Part shown: positions 23,696-32,703 of the stretch, piece after piece
Numbering within the stretch: position 1 is the stretch's first letter
Layout: each line of letters begins with the position of its first letter
Assembly: GCF_014649755.1 (NCBI RefSeq)
Contig: NZ_BMTQ01000007.1
Coordinates: 248,001 to 312,000 of the forward strand
DNA: 64,000 bases
Reading direction: 5' to 3'
DNA from: Streptomyces litmocidini
GTDB lineage: Bacteria; Actinomycetota; Actinomycetes; Streptomycetales; Streptomycetaceae
Made by a program: the position numbers and the translations under genes
Notes under the pieces: model-generated
Told to the model about the DNA's origin: nothing
The model's input: the letters and a program-made list of their open reading frames with translations, nothing else
Database searches by the model: none

Positions 23696-25561
23696 ATGTC
23701 CATACGCAATCGCGGCACTGTCGCCGCAGCCGCCACGTTCCTGGCCGGTTTGACGATACTCAGCGCGGTTCCGGCCCACGGCGCGCCCGGCCCGGTCGCG
23801 ATCCGCCAGAAACCGGCAGCGGGAAAGGACGTCCCCCTTCGGGTGAGCCGGCCGCAGTCCGGCCTGTCGCCGGGACGACCTGCCGGTGAGGCGGGGCCCG
23901 CAGAGGCGAAGGCCGACCTGCGCACCGTCGCCTCCGGCGACACGTTGTGGGGCATGGCCCAGCAAGCCCTCGGGGACGCCACGGGGTGGGGCCGCGTCTA
24001 CGATCTCAACCGGCGGACCATCGAGCGCGAGGCCCTGCGGCACGGACACTCCTCCAGCGACCGGGGCCACTGGATCTTTCCGGGCACCGTGCTCGCCCTG
24101 CCCCAGCCCTCTGCGGCGCGGACGCTGCCGACCTCGCGGTTCGTGCCCGCTTCCTGCCCGACCACGTACGGAGAGCTGAAGGACACCCGCTGCGGCTTCC
24201 TCGTCGTTCCGGAGAACCGGGCCCGCCCGTCGTCGCGCACGCTTCGCCTGGCCGTTGCGCGCGTCCGCTCCTCGTCCCCGAGGCCGCACGCCGATCCGAT
24301 CGTGTTCTTCACCGGCGGGCCCGGTGCGGACGGCCTGGCCGACATCGCGGGACTGACCGAGGCGGGGCTGAACCGCGACCGTGATCTGATCGTCCTGTCG
24401 CAGCGCGGGACCTACTCGTCCGAGCGGCCGCTGACGTGCCCGGAGATCGACCGGTTCTACGGCGAGCGCGTCCGTCTCCGTTACGACGCGCCGTCCACCG
24501 GAGACCGTTACGCCCGGGCGGCGGCCCGGTGCCGTGACCGGCTGACGGCCCAGGGAATCGACCTGGCCGCCTACAACACCGGCGAGAACGCCGCCGACGT
24601 GGCGGATCTGCGCAGGGCCCTGGGAATCCGGGAGTGGAACGTCCTGTCTCATTCCTACGGCACGCAACTGGCGCTGGTCTACCTGCGCATGTTCCCCGAA
24701 GGCATCCGCTCGGTGACGATCGACGGCGTCGTACCACCGTCCGTGGCGACGCCCGGGTGGACGTGGAGCAGCATGAGGGAATCGTTCGACAACATCGTGA
24801 GCGCCTGCGCGGCGCAGCCCTCCTGCCGGCAGCGCCACCCGGACATCGGCGCCACCTATCTGCGCATGGTGCGTCAGCTGGAGGCTCACCCGGTCACCAC
24901 GTACGTGACGGTGCCCCAGGTCGGACGGGTGAAGGTGGTCCTCGACGGCGGAGCACTGCTGAACTGGATGGTGCGTGCCAGCCACGCTCCCGAGACCTTC
25001 GCGGTGGGCGTGGACGAGCTGGCCCACGGTCACCCCGAGCGCATCGCCCGGCAATGGGCGTCCGCCTGGCTTCCGGGCTCGCAGGGGAAGTTCGCCCACG
25101 GGTTCTCGCTGAGCGTGTGGTGCAGTGAGTGGGTTCCGTTCGAGACCCCCCAGGAGCAGCTCGCCAAGGGCCGGCAGGCCTTCCCCGAGCTCCCCCGCTC
25201 GGTCCTGGCCCAGGCGCCCCAGCTGCCGTTCCTGCGCCAGGCGTGTCAGGCATGGAACGTCCCGAAGGCACCCGACTCCGTGCGTGAGGTCACTCGGAGC
25301 AGCATTCCCACGCTTGCCGTCTCCGGGAGCTTCGACGCGCAGACGGGGGCGCAGTGGGGACGCTACGCGGCCCGGACGCTCTCCCGCTCCACGGTGGTGA
25401 CGCTGGCCGGTGTCGCCCACGGCGCGTACGACACGCCGTGCGGGTCGAAGGTGATCACCTCCTTCTTCGACGACCCCGAGCACCCCGACACCCACTGCGT
25501 GAACACCGTGGAACCGCCGCCGCTCGCCGTCGACAGCGAGGGAGCCGACACCGATGGATGA
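23696..25561 (+). CDS. Secreted LysM-containing alpha/beta hydrolase, TAP-like
   Basis: A 621-residue exported enzyme. A Sec signal peptide (1-30, ending VPAHGA) is followed by a LysM-like domain (~76-135: VASGDTLWGMAQQALGD, FPGTVLALP). The alpha/beta-hydrolase domain (~150-610) has oxyanion FTGGPG (205-210), nucleophile LSHSYGTQ with Ser320 and a C-terminal TAP-like region (PTLAVSGSFDAQTGAQWGR, then GVAHGAYDTPC with the likely catalytic His). The family includes secreted tripeptidyl aminopeptidases and proline-type peptidases. LysM would hold it at the cell wall. ATG 23696 has GGAAGGA upstream. The stop overlaps the next gene by eight bases. Confidence 0.88.
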   Translation: MSIRNRGTVAAAATFLAGLTILSAVPAHGAPGPVAIRQKPAAGKDVPLRVSRPQSGLSPGRPAGEAGPAEAKADLRTVASGDTLWGMAQQALGDATGWGRVYDLNRRTIEREALRHGHSSSDRGHWIFPGTVLALPQPSAARTLPTSRFVPASCPTTYGELKDTRCGFLVVPENRARPSSRTLRLAVARVRSSSPRPHADPIVFFTGGPGADGLADIAGLTEAGLNRDRDLIVLSQRGTYSSERPLTCPEIDRFYGERVRLRYDAPSTGDRYARAAARCRDRLTAQGIDLAAYNTGENAADVADLRRALGIREWNVLSHSYGTQLALVYLRMFPEGIRSVTIDGVVPPSVATPGWTWSSMRESFDNIVSACAAQPSCRQRHPDIGATYLRMVRQLEAHPVTTYVTVPQVGRVKVVLDGGALLNWMVRASHAPETFAVGVDELAHGHPERIARQWASAWLPGSQGKFAHGFSLSVWCSEWVPFETPQEQLAKGRQAFPELPRSVLAQAPQLPFLRQACQAWNVPKAPDSVREVTRSSIPTLAVSGSFDAQTGAQWGRYAARTLSRSTVVTLAGVAHGAYDTPCGSKVITSFFDDPEHPDTHCVNTVEPPPLAVDSEGADTDG

Positions 25562-27185
25562 GGACCTGCTGCCGGTCGGCTCCGGCACTCCGCGCTCCGC
25601 TGCATCGCCCGGACGCACAGGGGGCCCGCGGTGGTCCCGCCGCGGCTTTCTGAGCGCCGCGGCCGCCGCCGGCTGCGCGACCGTCCCGCTGGGAACGCCG
25701 GCGGCCGGAGCCCCGCGATCCGCTCCCCAGGGGGGTGACACGGGCGGCACCGGGGACCATCTGTTCAGCGCCCTCGACGCCAAGATCGAGGAGGCCATGC
25801 GGACGTACGCGATTCCCGGCGCGGCTGTGGGTGTGCTTCTGGACGGCCAGGAGTACGTCAAGGGTTACGGCGTCACCAATGTCGACCATCCGGTTCCGGT
25901 CGACGGTGACACCGTCTTCCGGATCGGGTCGACCACCAAGACCTTCACCGGTACGACGCTGATGCGGCTGGTCGAACGGGGCGAGGTCGAGCTGGACGCC
26001 CCGGTACGCCGCTACCTCCCCGACTTCGCCGTGGCCGACCCGTTCGCCTCGGCCCAGGTCACCGTGCGCCAGCTGCTCAACCACAGCGCCGGATGGCTCG
26101 GCGACGACTACCAGGACTTCGGTCCCGGCGACGACGCGCTGGCCCGCTTCGTGGCGTCCATGGCGCGCCTTCCTCAACTGACCGATCCGGGAAAGGTGTT
26201 CGCCTACAACAACGCGGCACTGTGTGTGGCCGGCCGGATCATCGAGGGGGTGACGGGCAAGACCTACGAGACGGCCGTGCGTGAACTGGTCATCGATCCG
26301 CTCGGCCTCGACCACACCCGCTTCTCCAGCGACGAGATCGTGGGCTTCACCGTCGCGGCGTCGCACAACGTCGTCGACGGCGAAGCCGTGCTGGAACCGT
26401 CCTTCTGGCCCCAGCCACGCAGCCTCGCACCGACCGGCGGTCTGATCTCCAGCGTGCGCGACCAGCTGAGCTGGGCCCGCTTCCACCTCGGAGACGGTAC
26501 GGCCCCCGACGGCACACCCGTGCTGAGCCGGCAATCGCTGCGTCAGATGCGCTCCACACCCGGGCCCGGCGGCACGCTGGTCGTGGAGCTCGACGGCATG
26601 GGAGTCACCTGGATGCTGCGCCCGACCGCCCAGGGGAGCCGGATCGTGCAGCACGGCGGGACCTGGCCGGGCCAGATCTCAGGCTTCATGATGGTTCCCA
26701 GCCGCGACTTCGCACTGACGCTGCTGACCAACTCGGAAGGCGGCACGCGGCTCAGGGACGAGCTGTTCACCGACGACTGGGCTCTCAGCCGGTACGCCGG
26801 TGTGACCAACCTGCCGGCCACCGCCATGACCTTGCGCGGCCAGGAACTCGCTCCCTACGAGGGCCGTTACATGGCCCAGCGGATCAACGACGAGGGCGCC
26901 ATGGAGGACGTCGTCACCGAACTGACCCGGCACGACGGGCGGCTGCACGGTACCCAGACGGCCCACGGCCCGGCCGACCAGGACGAAGCCGCCTCCGAGG
27001 AGGAGGACTCGGTCCAGGACCGGACGACAGAGCTGGGAGCCGCCTTCTACCAGCAGGACTTCGCCCTCGACCTCGACGCCGAGGGCAGACCGATCGGCAC
27101 CCGCTCCGACTTTGTGCGCGGACCCGACGGGAAGGTGCTCTGGTGGCGCAATCACGGAAGGCTGTACCGCCACCAGACACAGTGA
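25554..27185 (+). CDS. Tat-exported beta-lactamase-family serine hydrolase
   Basis: A 543-residue class C beta-lactamase/DD-peptidase-type protein. The N-terminus carries a Tat signal (SRRGFLSAAAAAG, 28-40). Catalytic motifs are S126-T-T-K129, YNN (218-220) and HGG (367-369). A C-terminal domain (~410-540) resembles the extra domain of penicillin-binding-like esterases. True beta-lactamase activity is not implied; esterase or peptidase function is as likely. The ATG lies inside the last codons of the LysM hydrolase gene, so the two secreted enzymes are made together. Confidence 0.88.
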   Translation: MDEDLLPVGSGTPRSAASPGRTGGPRWSRRGFLSAAAAAGCATVPLGTPAAGAPRSAPQGGDTGGTGDHLFSALDAKIEEAMRTYAIPGAAVGVLLDGQEYVKGYGVTNVDHPVPVDGDTVFRIGSTTKTFTGTTLMRLVERGEVELDAPVRRYLPDFAVADPFASAQVTVRQLLNHSAGWLGDDYQDFGPGDDALARFVASMARLPQLTDPGKVFAYNNAALCVAGRIIEGVTGKTYETAVRELVIDPLGLDHTRFSSDEIVGFTVAASHNVVDGEAVLEPSFWPQPRSLAPTGGLISSVRDQLSWARFHLGDGTAPDGTPVLSRQSLRQMRSTPGPGGTLVVELDGMGVTWMLRPTAQGSRIVQHGGTWPGQISGFMMVPSRDFALTLLTNSEGGTRLRDELFTDDWALSRYAGVTNLPATAMTLRGQELAPYEGRYMAQRINDEGAMEDVVTELTRHDGRLHGTQTAHGPADQDEAASEEEDSVQDRTTELGAAFYQQDFALDLDAEGRPIGTRSDFVRGPDGKVLWWRNHGRLYRHQTQ

Positions 27186-27737
27186 CGACCCGGGGACCGA
27201 CGACCGGTGACGGCTGGTGGGTCAGGGCCACGAGACGTTGAGCGGCAGATCTCGGGGGAAGACGGCCATGGCCCGACCATCGGCAGGAAGTGCGGTTGCC
27301 ATCGGTGCGGAGCCGAGGTTCCGGGCGGCGGCTCGAGACGCTCCATCCCGGATCACTGGCCTGCGGTTTCCATCGACAAGCGCCGCGGAGGGAAACTCAG
27401 GACGATCCTCCTTCCGCGCTGTCAAGCTTGTTCGCTTCTCCAGTGCAGCAAGCTCGCAGCGCCATCCCATATGACCAGACGGAGGAGATCCGGATCCGCC
27501 CGGCGGGTCGGCCGACACGGCCGGCCCGCCGGTCACGTTTCACCCTGGCTCAGACGGCGACAAGTCGGTCCGGCTGGAACTCCGCATCAGCGGTCGGAGT
27601 GAGCACCAGTGAGCTCTTTCAGAGTGGCCACTGATGGAGTGACCCAGGCCGAGTCAGCATGAGGACCGCAACGCACAGGGCTCCCGCGCCGTTGAGGGAG
27701 GTGTTCGAAGTCTCAACCCATCGGCACAGGAGCCCTG
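27186..27737. other. Intergenic region with a strong hairpin
   Basis: No gene is supported here. A stem-loop at 27500-27532 pairs CCGGCGGGTCGGCC with GGCCGGCCCGCCGG (one mismatch) and may terminate the hydrolase operon, although it lies 315 bp past the stop. The last ~80 bp belong to the IS leader: acagggctc (~27677) and gagccctgt (~27730) could pair across the start of the transposase message. Confidence 0.45.
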
Positions 27738-28488
27738 TTGGTTCCCCATCCTGCCGCGCTCGACCTGCCTCATGCTCTGGTCGAGTGGGTATCCATGCCT
27801 CATCGTCACCCGTGAGGGTGACCGCCGCTGCAAGCTGCCGCTCCATCAGCGTGCCCTCGTGGGCCTGGTCTACCTCCGCCGGCACGACCCGCTCGCGCAG
27901 ATCGCCGCAGGCTTCGGCATATCCGTCGGCACCGCCCACGCTTACGTCCAGGCCGTCGTCCAGCACCTGTCCGGCCGGGCACCGGGCCTCCTGCGGGTCC
28001 TGCGCGAGGACGATCCGGACTACGTCCTGCTCGACGGGACGCTCGCCGAGTGCGACCGCGTCGGCGACAGCCGGGCGGACTTCTCCCAGAAGCACCGCCG
28101 CCATGGCGTGAACGTGCAAGTCGTGGCCGATCCGACGGGCGAGCTGCTGTGGATCTCACCCGCGCTGCCCGGCCGCACCCACGGCCTGACCGCCGCCCGC
28201 ACCCACCGCATCATCCGGATCTGCGAACGCCAGGGCGTCCCCGTCCTCGCCGACCGCCCCTACATCGGGGCCGGCCCCTGGGTGACCACACCGATCAGAC
28301 GCCTCCCAAACCGGGACCTCAGCACGACCCAGCAGACGATCAACCAAGCCCTGTCAGCGGCGCGAGCACCGGTCGAACGAAGCATCGCAAGGCTGAAGTC
28401 CTGGCGCATCTTCCGCAAAGCCCGCTGCAGCCCCAACCTCATGACCGCCATCGCCGCAGCCATCCTCACCCTGGAGCGTCAACGCTGA
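27738..28488 (+). mobile_element. IS5-like DDE transposase, inactivated
   Basis: A transposase of the small HTH_Tnp_4/DDE_4 type. TTG 27738 opens LVPHPAALDLPHALVEWVSM, then one inserted base near 27797 shifts the frame; the remainder runs from 27803 to 28488 (IVTREGDRRCKLPLHQ … LERQR). The helix-turn-helix is at GISVGTAHAYV and the first catalytic Asp in VLLDGTLAE. The second is lost: ALPGRTHGLTAAR has Gly where relatives have Asp (HDLTAAR). The last acid is in APVERSIARLKSW. With a frameshift and a lost catalytic residue it is probably dead. The likely right end is cgctgaaaatgccc at 28483-28496. Confidence 0.75.
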
Positions 28489-28659
28489 AAATGCCCTGTG
28501 AGCGCCGGGGAAACCCGGACCTCGTCGCCCGTGCCTGTCAGGACGTCGACCGCAGGGACACCACCGACGTCACACGGCCACCTGGTAGCGCACTCGCCTC
28601 CACCCAGCGCACCGTCGGCCGCGCTCTCACCCAGACCGGGGTGTCCGTCGAGCACGGCA

Positions 28660-28790
28660 CGGTTCCCTTGCAGTCCTCGTGGATCTTCCACGGAGCCCGC
28701 ATCCAGCGCCTACCGCGCGACCGTCATTGCCAACGCCGCCTTCGCTCCGAGCGAGACAACACCGAGAACGCTCCCTTATGGGGCGGTCAG
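28660..28790 (+). pseudogene. Possible transposase C-terminal scrap
   Basis: SSWIFHGARI followed, in a shifted frame, by AYRATVIANAAFAPSE resembles the C-terminus of the same transposase group (…KSWRIFR.ARISP…MTVIA.AVL.LE). No start or catalytic residue is present. Apart from this the 28489-28786 gap shows nothing. Confidence 0.3.
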
Positions 28791-29740
28791 GCTCGCTGAA
28801 TGCCACTGGTGTCGTAGAGGATCCCGCGAGGACCGTTCTGGATCTGGACTTCCAGGGCGTTTCCCCACCGGGACAGAGCGAGGTACCAGACCCCGGGTTC
28901 AAGAACGGCGGGCGCACCGATGTCCACGCTGAGCCGACGTGACGTCGGCACAGCAAACCAGAAGGGGTTCGACGAACCCGAAGACAGCTCAGGGAGCGGG
29001 CTGGTCGTCTCCGCGTCTTCAGATGCCGCAGGACGCGGCGCCGACGGCGCGGGGTACACGCGGGGCGTCATAGTGTCTTCGAGCGCCTCAGCACTTGGAT
29101 ACGGGTATACGTGAGGCATCGGAGATGCCGGCTGCCCGGGGTAGGCCTGACCCCCGCCGAAAATCTCAGGTGTGGCGGAGCCCCGGAGATGGACCGCCTG
29201 CGTGTGCATCAACAGGTTGAGGTCAGCTGCTGCTCTTTCGACGAGGTCAGCGAGTTCCGACGGAGACCTGTCGAGCGACTGGCCGGCTTCCTTCTGCAGG
29301 AGCACCCTCCTGATCAGGGTGCTGGTCTCCGTGAGGGAGGTACGGGCACTCGCCAGGGGCCGGGTGTCGACGAGTTCGGCTTCGGTGGCGACCATCCGGA
29401 AGAAGCCGGTGTTCACTTCAGTCAGCAGTTCGCGAAGCGTGGTGTCGAAGAGGCTGATGTCGATCGGCCGGCCGGCCTCCAGATCCTGGATGACATGTCC
29501 CAGAAAGAGTGCGCAGGACCTGGAGGCCGTGCGTGCGGCCGCCGTCGTTTCAAGTGCTTGCGTCCTGGTCTGCGCCTGCCGGTCCAGAAATTCCTTCCGC
29601 TCGGCCGATCTCCGGCCGGAGCGTTGGACGAGCGCAGCCCCGAGCGCGGTGATGGCAGCGCCTCCGAGCGCGCCCACTACTCCGACGATCACCTCTAAGG
29701 CGGCCACTCGGACATCTTGAATGACATGCCCGACGCTCAC
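28787..29740 (-). CDS. Membrane-anchored hypothetical protein
   Basis: No family is recognised. From GTG 29740 the product is about 317 residues. One hydrophobic helix (EVIVGVVGALGGAAITALGA, ~16-38) is followed by a basic stretch (QRSGRRSAERKEF) and an Ala/Leu-rich helical region (~50-190) that could form a coiled coil. A Pro/Ser-rich linker follows (~205-255), then a C-terminal globular segment ending GVWYLALSRWGNALEVQIQN. The short motif GHVIQD occurs twice (~4 and ~82). No clear ribosome site precedes any start. The frame is open upstream into the C-terminus of an IS transposase (29741-29806), so its natural 5' end may have been cut off by the insertion. Codon use is less GC-biased than its neighbours. 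Confidence 0.55.
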   Translation of the reverse strand: MSVGHVIQDVRVAALEVIVGVVGALGGAAITALGAALVQRSGRRSAERKEFLDRQAQTRTQALETTAAARTASRSCALFLGHVIQDLEAGRPIDISLFDTTLRELLTEVNTGFFRMVATEAELVDTRPLASARTSLTETSTLIRRVLLQKEAGQSLDRSPSELADLVERAAADLNLLMHTQAVHLRGSATPEIFGGGQAYPGQPASPMPHVYPYPSAEALEDTMTPRVYPAPSAPRPAASEDAETTSPLPELSSGSSNPFWFAVPTSRRLSVDIGAPAVLEPGVWYLALSRWGNALEVQIQNGPRGILYDTSGIQRA

Positions 29741-29751
29741 AAGAGGGGCTG

Positions 29752-30044
29752 GGGAAAACAGCGTTGCCCCCTCCAGGACGAGGACGGCTTCGGCGATGAC
29801 GGTCATGCGCTAGGGGCTGATGCGGGAACTGCGGAAGATCCGCCAGGACTTCAGCCGTGCCATCGCGCGCTCGACCGGAGCCCTGGCCCGGGTGAGGGCT
29901 CGGTTGACGGTGCTCCGGGTCGGGGGAGCTATACGCCCGGTGGCCGTCTGAGGCCGGTGGTGACCCAAGGGCCGGCACCCGGTCTGTCGCCGACCTCACC
30001 CTCACAGCTTCCTTCACCCGATCGGTGTCACGCTGAAAACGCTC
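29752..30044 (-). mobile_element. Internally deleted IS copy (same group as 27738)
   Basis: Minus-strand fragments of the transposase C-terminus survive: STVNRALTRARAPVERAMAR in scattered frames, then LKSWRIFRSSRISP, a stop, and MTVIAEAVLVLEGATLFSP. The upstream end carries GAGCGTTTTCAGCG (rc of 30031-30044), which matches the right end of the other copy read inwards (GGGCATTTTCAGCG). The downstream end near 29752 (ggggaaaacagcgttg) is a degenerate partner. Most of the transposase is deleted. Confidence 0.6.
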
Positions 30045-31069
30045 AGTGACTGCACCCGGTATCAGCCCTCCGGAATATCCATCCGGATGACATCCGAATC
30101 GTCGACGCCACTCCCCTCCGTCGCAGAATCGAGGAGTACGTACTTCCCTCCGAGAGAAATACTGACCCGGCTGCCCGTTCGCCTTGAAACGGAAGCCGAC
30201 TCGTGAAGGCATCGATCCGTCCACGATCTTCGCTGACCCGCTCGCGCATTACACAGCGGAGCGACCGCTTATGCCACACAATGGACTTTCGATACAATCC
30301 TTGGTCTTTCCAACAGGATGACGTTGCCGCTACGGGTACCGTTCCGCAACCCGCCGCAGCCGTGCGGGAGGACCCCCGCCCTGCCGCGCGGGGGTGCCAC
30401 GTCCCGGGAGCCGTCCCGTGGACATCCCCCGATCACACCGCACGCCCGTGCGGTGGCCCGCGAACGCCGGCGCTCTGCACGCCCGACCAGCACGGAAGAC
30501 GTATCTCCCGCTCGCACGTCAGGCCCTGGGCGAAGGACGAGGGCGCCCCGGTGTGCAGCGAGGCGTTCCTGACCGCGTCCGGCGACACCATCCGCGAGCG
30601 GGGGGACGAATGCGGATGACCCGGACGACGGCTGCGTGAAGAACTGGCAGGGGACCCAGGAGGACCCGATGAAGGGCCTGCTGAACGCCATGAGCCGCAA
30701 CCCGGATGATGCCGACCGCGAGCGGCATCGGGGGCCGGAGTTTCGGCTCGTCGGCCAGTGGAGCCCGCTGGCGAACAGGGGGCCGTGCCCCCGTGCGCAG
30801 CCGCCCACGAGCCGCGCATCCGTCAGATCTGCGTGACCTTCGCAGCCGCAAGGTCGATACTGCCCCCAGGGGCCGGCCGGACCTGCCCCCATCGACGAGG
30901 ATCCGCGCCTGACCAACCGTCACCGAAGGCGGCATCCACTCAGCATCAGTACCGACAGAACCCGCCGCCGACCGCCACGGACCACCAAGGTCATTTTTTA
31001 CACGAACTGCCGATGACCTGCGAAAACACAGGTCCCGAGCCCATCTACTAGCCTCTCGAGGAGACCCCT
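30045..31069. other. Gene-poor degenerate region
   Basis: About 1 kb with no convincing gene on either strand. Frames are short, codon bias is erratic and the first 250 bases are unusually AT-rich for this genome. A near-perfect hairpin (CACCGCACG / CGTGCGGTG) lies at 30436-30455. A short stretch at 30639-30710 (DPMKGLLNAMSRNPDDA) vaguely resembles DUF6571-type actinomycete proteins and may be a fossil. The last ~100 bp, with an AT-rich tract (tcattttttacac, ~30990), are a plausible promoter for dhaK. Confidence 0.5.
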
Positions 31070-32062
31070 TTGAAGATGCTGATCAACGTTCCGGAGACCG
31101 TCGTCGCCGACGCCCTGCGGGGGATGGCCGCGGCGCATCCCGAGCTGACCGTGGACGTGGAGCGGCGCGTGGTGATGCGGCGGGACGCGCCCGTGGCGGG
31201 GCAGGTGGCGCTGGTGTCCGGCGGCGGGTCCGGGCACGAGCCGCTGCACGGCGGTTTCGTGGGCCCCGGCATGCTGGCCGCCGCCTGTCCGGGCGAGGTG
31301 TTCACCTCGCCCGTGCCCGATCAGATGGTGCGGGCCGCCGCCGCGGTCGACAGCGGTGCCGGGGTGCTGTTCGTCGTCAAGAACTACACCGGCGACGTGC
31401 TGAACTTCGAGATGGCCGCGGAGCTCGCCGAGGACGAGGGCATCCAGGTCGCCAAGGTCCTCGTCGACGACGACGTGGCGGTGACGGACAGTCTGTACAC
31501 GGCGGGCCGGCGCGGCACCGGCGGCACGCTGTTCGTGGAGAAGATCGCGGGCGCGGCCGCCGAGGAGGGCGCCCCGCTGGAGCGGGTGGAGTCGATCGCC
31601 CGCCGGGTGAACGAGCGGTGCCGGTCCTTCGGGGTGGCCCTGAGCGCCTGTACGACCCCCGCCAAGGGCAGCCCGACCTTCGACCTCCCGGAGGGGGAGC
31701 TGGAGTTGGGGATCGGCATCCACGGCGAGCCCGGCCGGGAACGGCGGCCCATGATGACCTCGCGGGAGATCGCGGACTTCGCCGTCGACGCCGTCGTGGA
31801 GGACCTGCGCCCGTCCGGGCCGGTCATCGCCCTGGTGAACGGGATGGGCGCGACGCCTCTCCTGGAGTTGTACGGGTTCAACGCCGAGGTGCAGCGGGTG
31901 CTCGCCGAGCGGAAGGTCCCGGTGGCCCGGACACTGGTCGGGAACTACGTGACCTCGCTCGACATGGCGGGATGCTCGGTGACCCTGTGCGAGGTCGACG
32001 AGGAGCTGCTGCGGCTGTGGGACGCGCCGGTGCGGACGCCCGCGCTGCGCTGGGGCCGGTGA
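31070..32062 (+). CDS. dhaK: Dihydroxyacetone kinase subunit K
   Basis: A 330-residue substrate-binding subunit of the PEP-dependent dihydroxyacetone kinase. It begins MKMLINVPETVVADALRGMA, with SGGGSGHEPLHGGFVGPGM (~45-63) and the segment GIGIHGEPGRE whose His forms the hemiaminal link to dihydroxyacetone. TTG 31070 is chosen because GAGGAG lies seven bases upstream and the family starts with MKML; ATG 31076 is the alternative. It leads a compact dhaK-dhaL-dhaM operon that feeds DHAP into glycolysis. Confidence 0.95.
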   Translation: MKMLINVPETVVADALRGMAAAHPELTVDVERRVVMRRDAPVAGQVALVSGGGSGHEPLHGGFVGPGMLAAACPGEVFTSPVPDQMVRAAAAVDSGAGVLFVVKNYTGDVLNFEMAAELAEDEGIQVAKVLVDDDVAVTDSLYTAGRRGTGGTLFVEKIAGAAAEEGAPLERVESIARRVNERCRSFGVALSACTTPAKGSPTFDLPEGELELGIGIHGEPGRERRPMMTSREIADFAVDAVVEDLRPSGPVIALVNGMGATPLLELYGFNAEVQRVLAERKVPVARTLVGNYVTSLDMAGCSVTLCEVDEELLRLWDAPVRTPALRWGR

Positions 32063-32085
32063 CCGGGATGGGAAGGGGGAGCGGG

Positions 32086-32703
32086 ATGGCGGAGACCGTG
32101 GACGCGGGGTTCCTGGTGCGCTGGCTGGTCGCGGTGGCCGAGGCCGTCGACCGGGAGGCGGACCGGCTCACCGAGCTGGATTCGGCCATCGGCGACGCCG
32201 ATCACGGGGCCAATCTCAAGCGGGGGTTCGCCTCCGTGACGGAGACCCTGGCGAAGGAGCCGCCCGCGAGCCCGGGCGCGGTGCTCGTCACCGCCGGACG
32301 GCAGCTCGTCTCCACCGTCGGCGGCGCTTCGGGGCCGCTGTACGGGACGCTGCTGCGGCGCGCCGGGAAGAGTCTGGGCGAGGACGGGGAGGTCACCCGG
32401 GAGCGGTTGGCGGAGGCCCTCGACGCCGGTGTGGCCGCCGTGTCGCAGCTGGGCGGTGCCCGGCCGGGCGACAAGACGATGCTGGACGCGCTCGTGCCGG
32501 GCGTGGAAGGGCTGCGGAGTTCGTACGAGGCGGCCCGCGCCGCCGCCGAGGAGGGCGCCCTCGCGACCGTGCCCCTCCGGGCCCGCAAGGGCAGGGCCAG
32601 TTATCTCGGGGGGCGGTCGGTCGGGCACCAGGATCCGGGGGCGACGTCGTCGGCGCTGCTCCTCGCGGCCCTCGCCGACACCGCGCGGACGGAGGAGGCG
32701 TGA
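32086..32703 (+). CDS. dhaL: Dihydroxyacetone kinase subunit L
   Basis: A 205-residue ADP-binding subunit. The metal and nucleotide motif IGDADHGANLKRG lies at ~32-44, followed by GGASGPLYGTLLRR and RKGRASYLGGRSVGHQDPGA near the end. In this family ADP stays bound as a cofactor and is rephosphorylated by DhaM. ATG 32086 follows GGGGGAG; ATG 32068 and GTG 32060 are in frame upstream. The stop overlaps the dhaM start. Confidence 0.93.
   Translation: MAETVDAGFLVRWLVAVAEAVDREADRLTELDSAIGDADHGANLKRGFASVTETLAKEPPASPGAVLVTAGRQLVSTVGGASGPLYGTLLRRAGKSLGEDGEVTRERLAEALDAGVAAVSQLGGARPGDKTMLDALVPGVEGLRSSYEAARAAAEEGALATVPLRARKGRASYLGGRSVGHQDPGATSSALLLAALADTARTEEA

Noticed and set aside
30043..30297. 84-codon minus-strand ORF
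   Set aside because: No ribosome site, no family and codon bias unlike real genes here.
30870..30883. GGGCCG-GC-CGGACC, a 13-of-14 match to the DosR-like box
   Set aside because: It lies in the decayed zone, not before a stress gene; single-mismatch matches are expected by chance at this GC content.
30519..30935. Open frames on both strands around the 30.6 kb region
   Set aside because: All lack starts with ribosome sites and show no coherent domain; treated as degenerate sequence.
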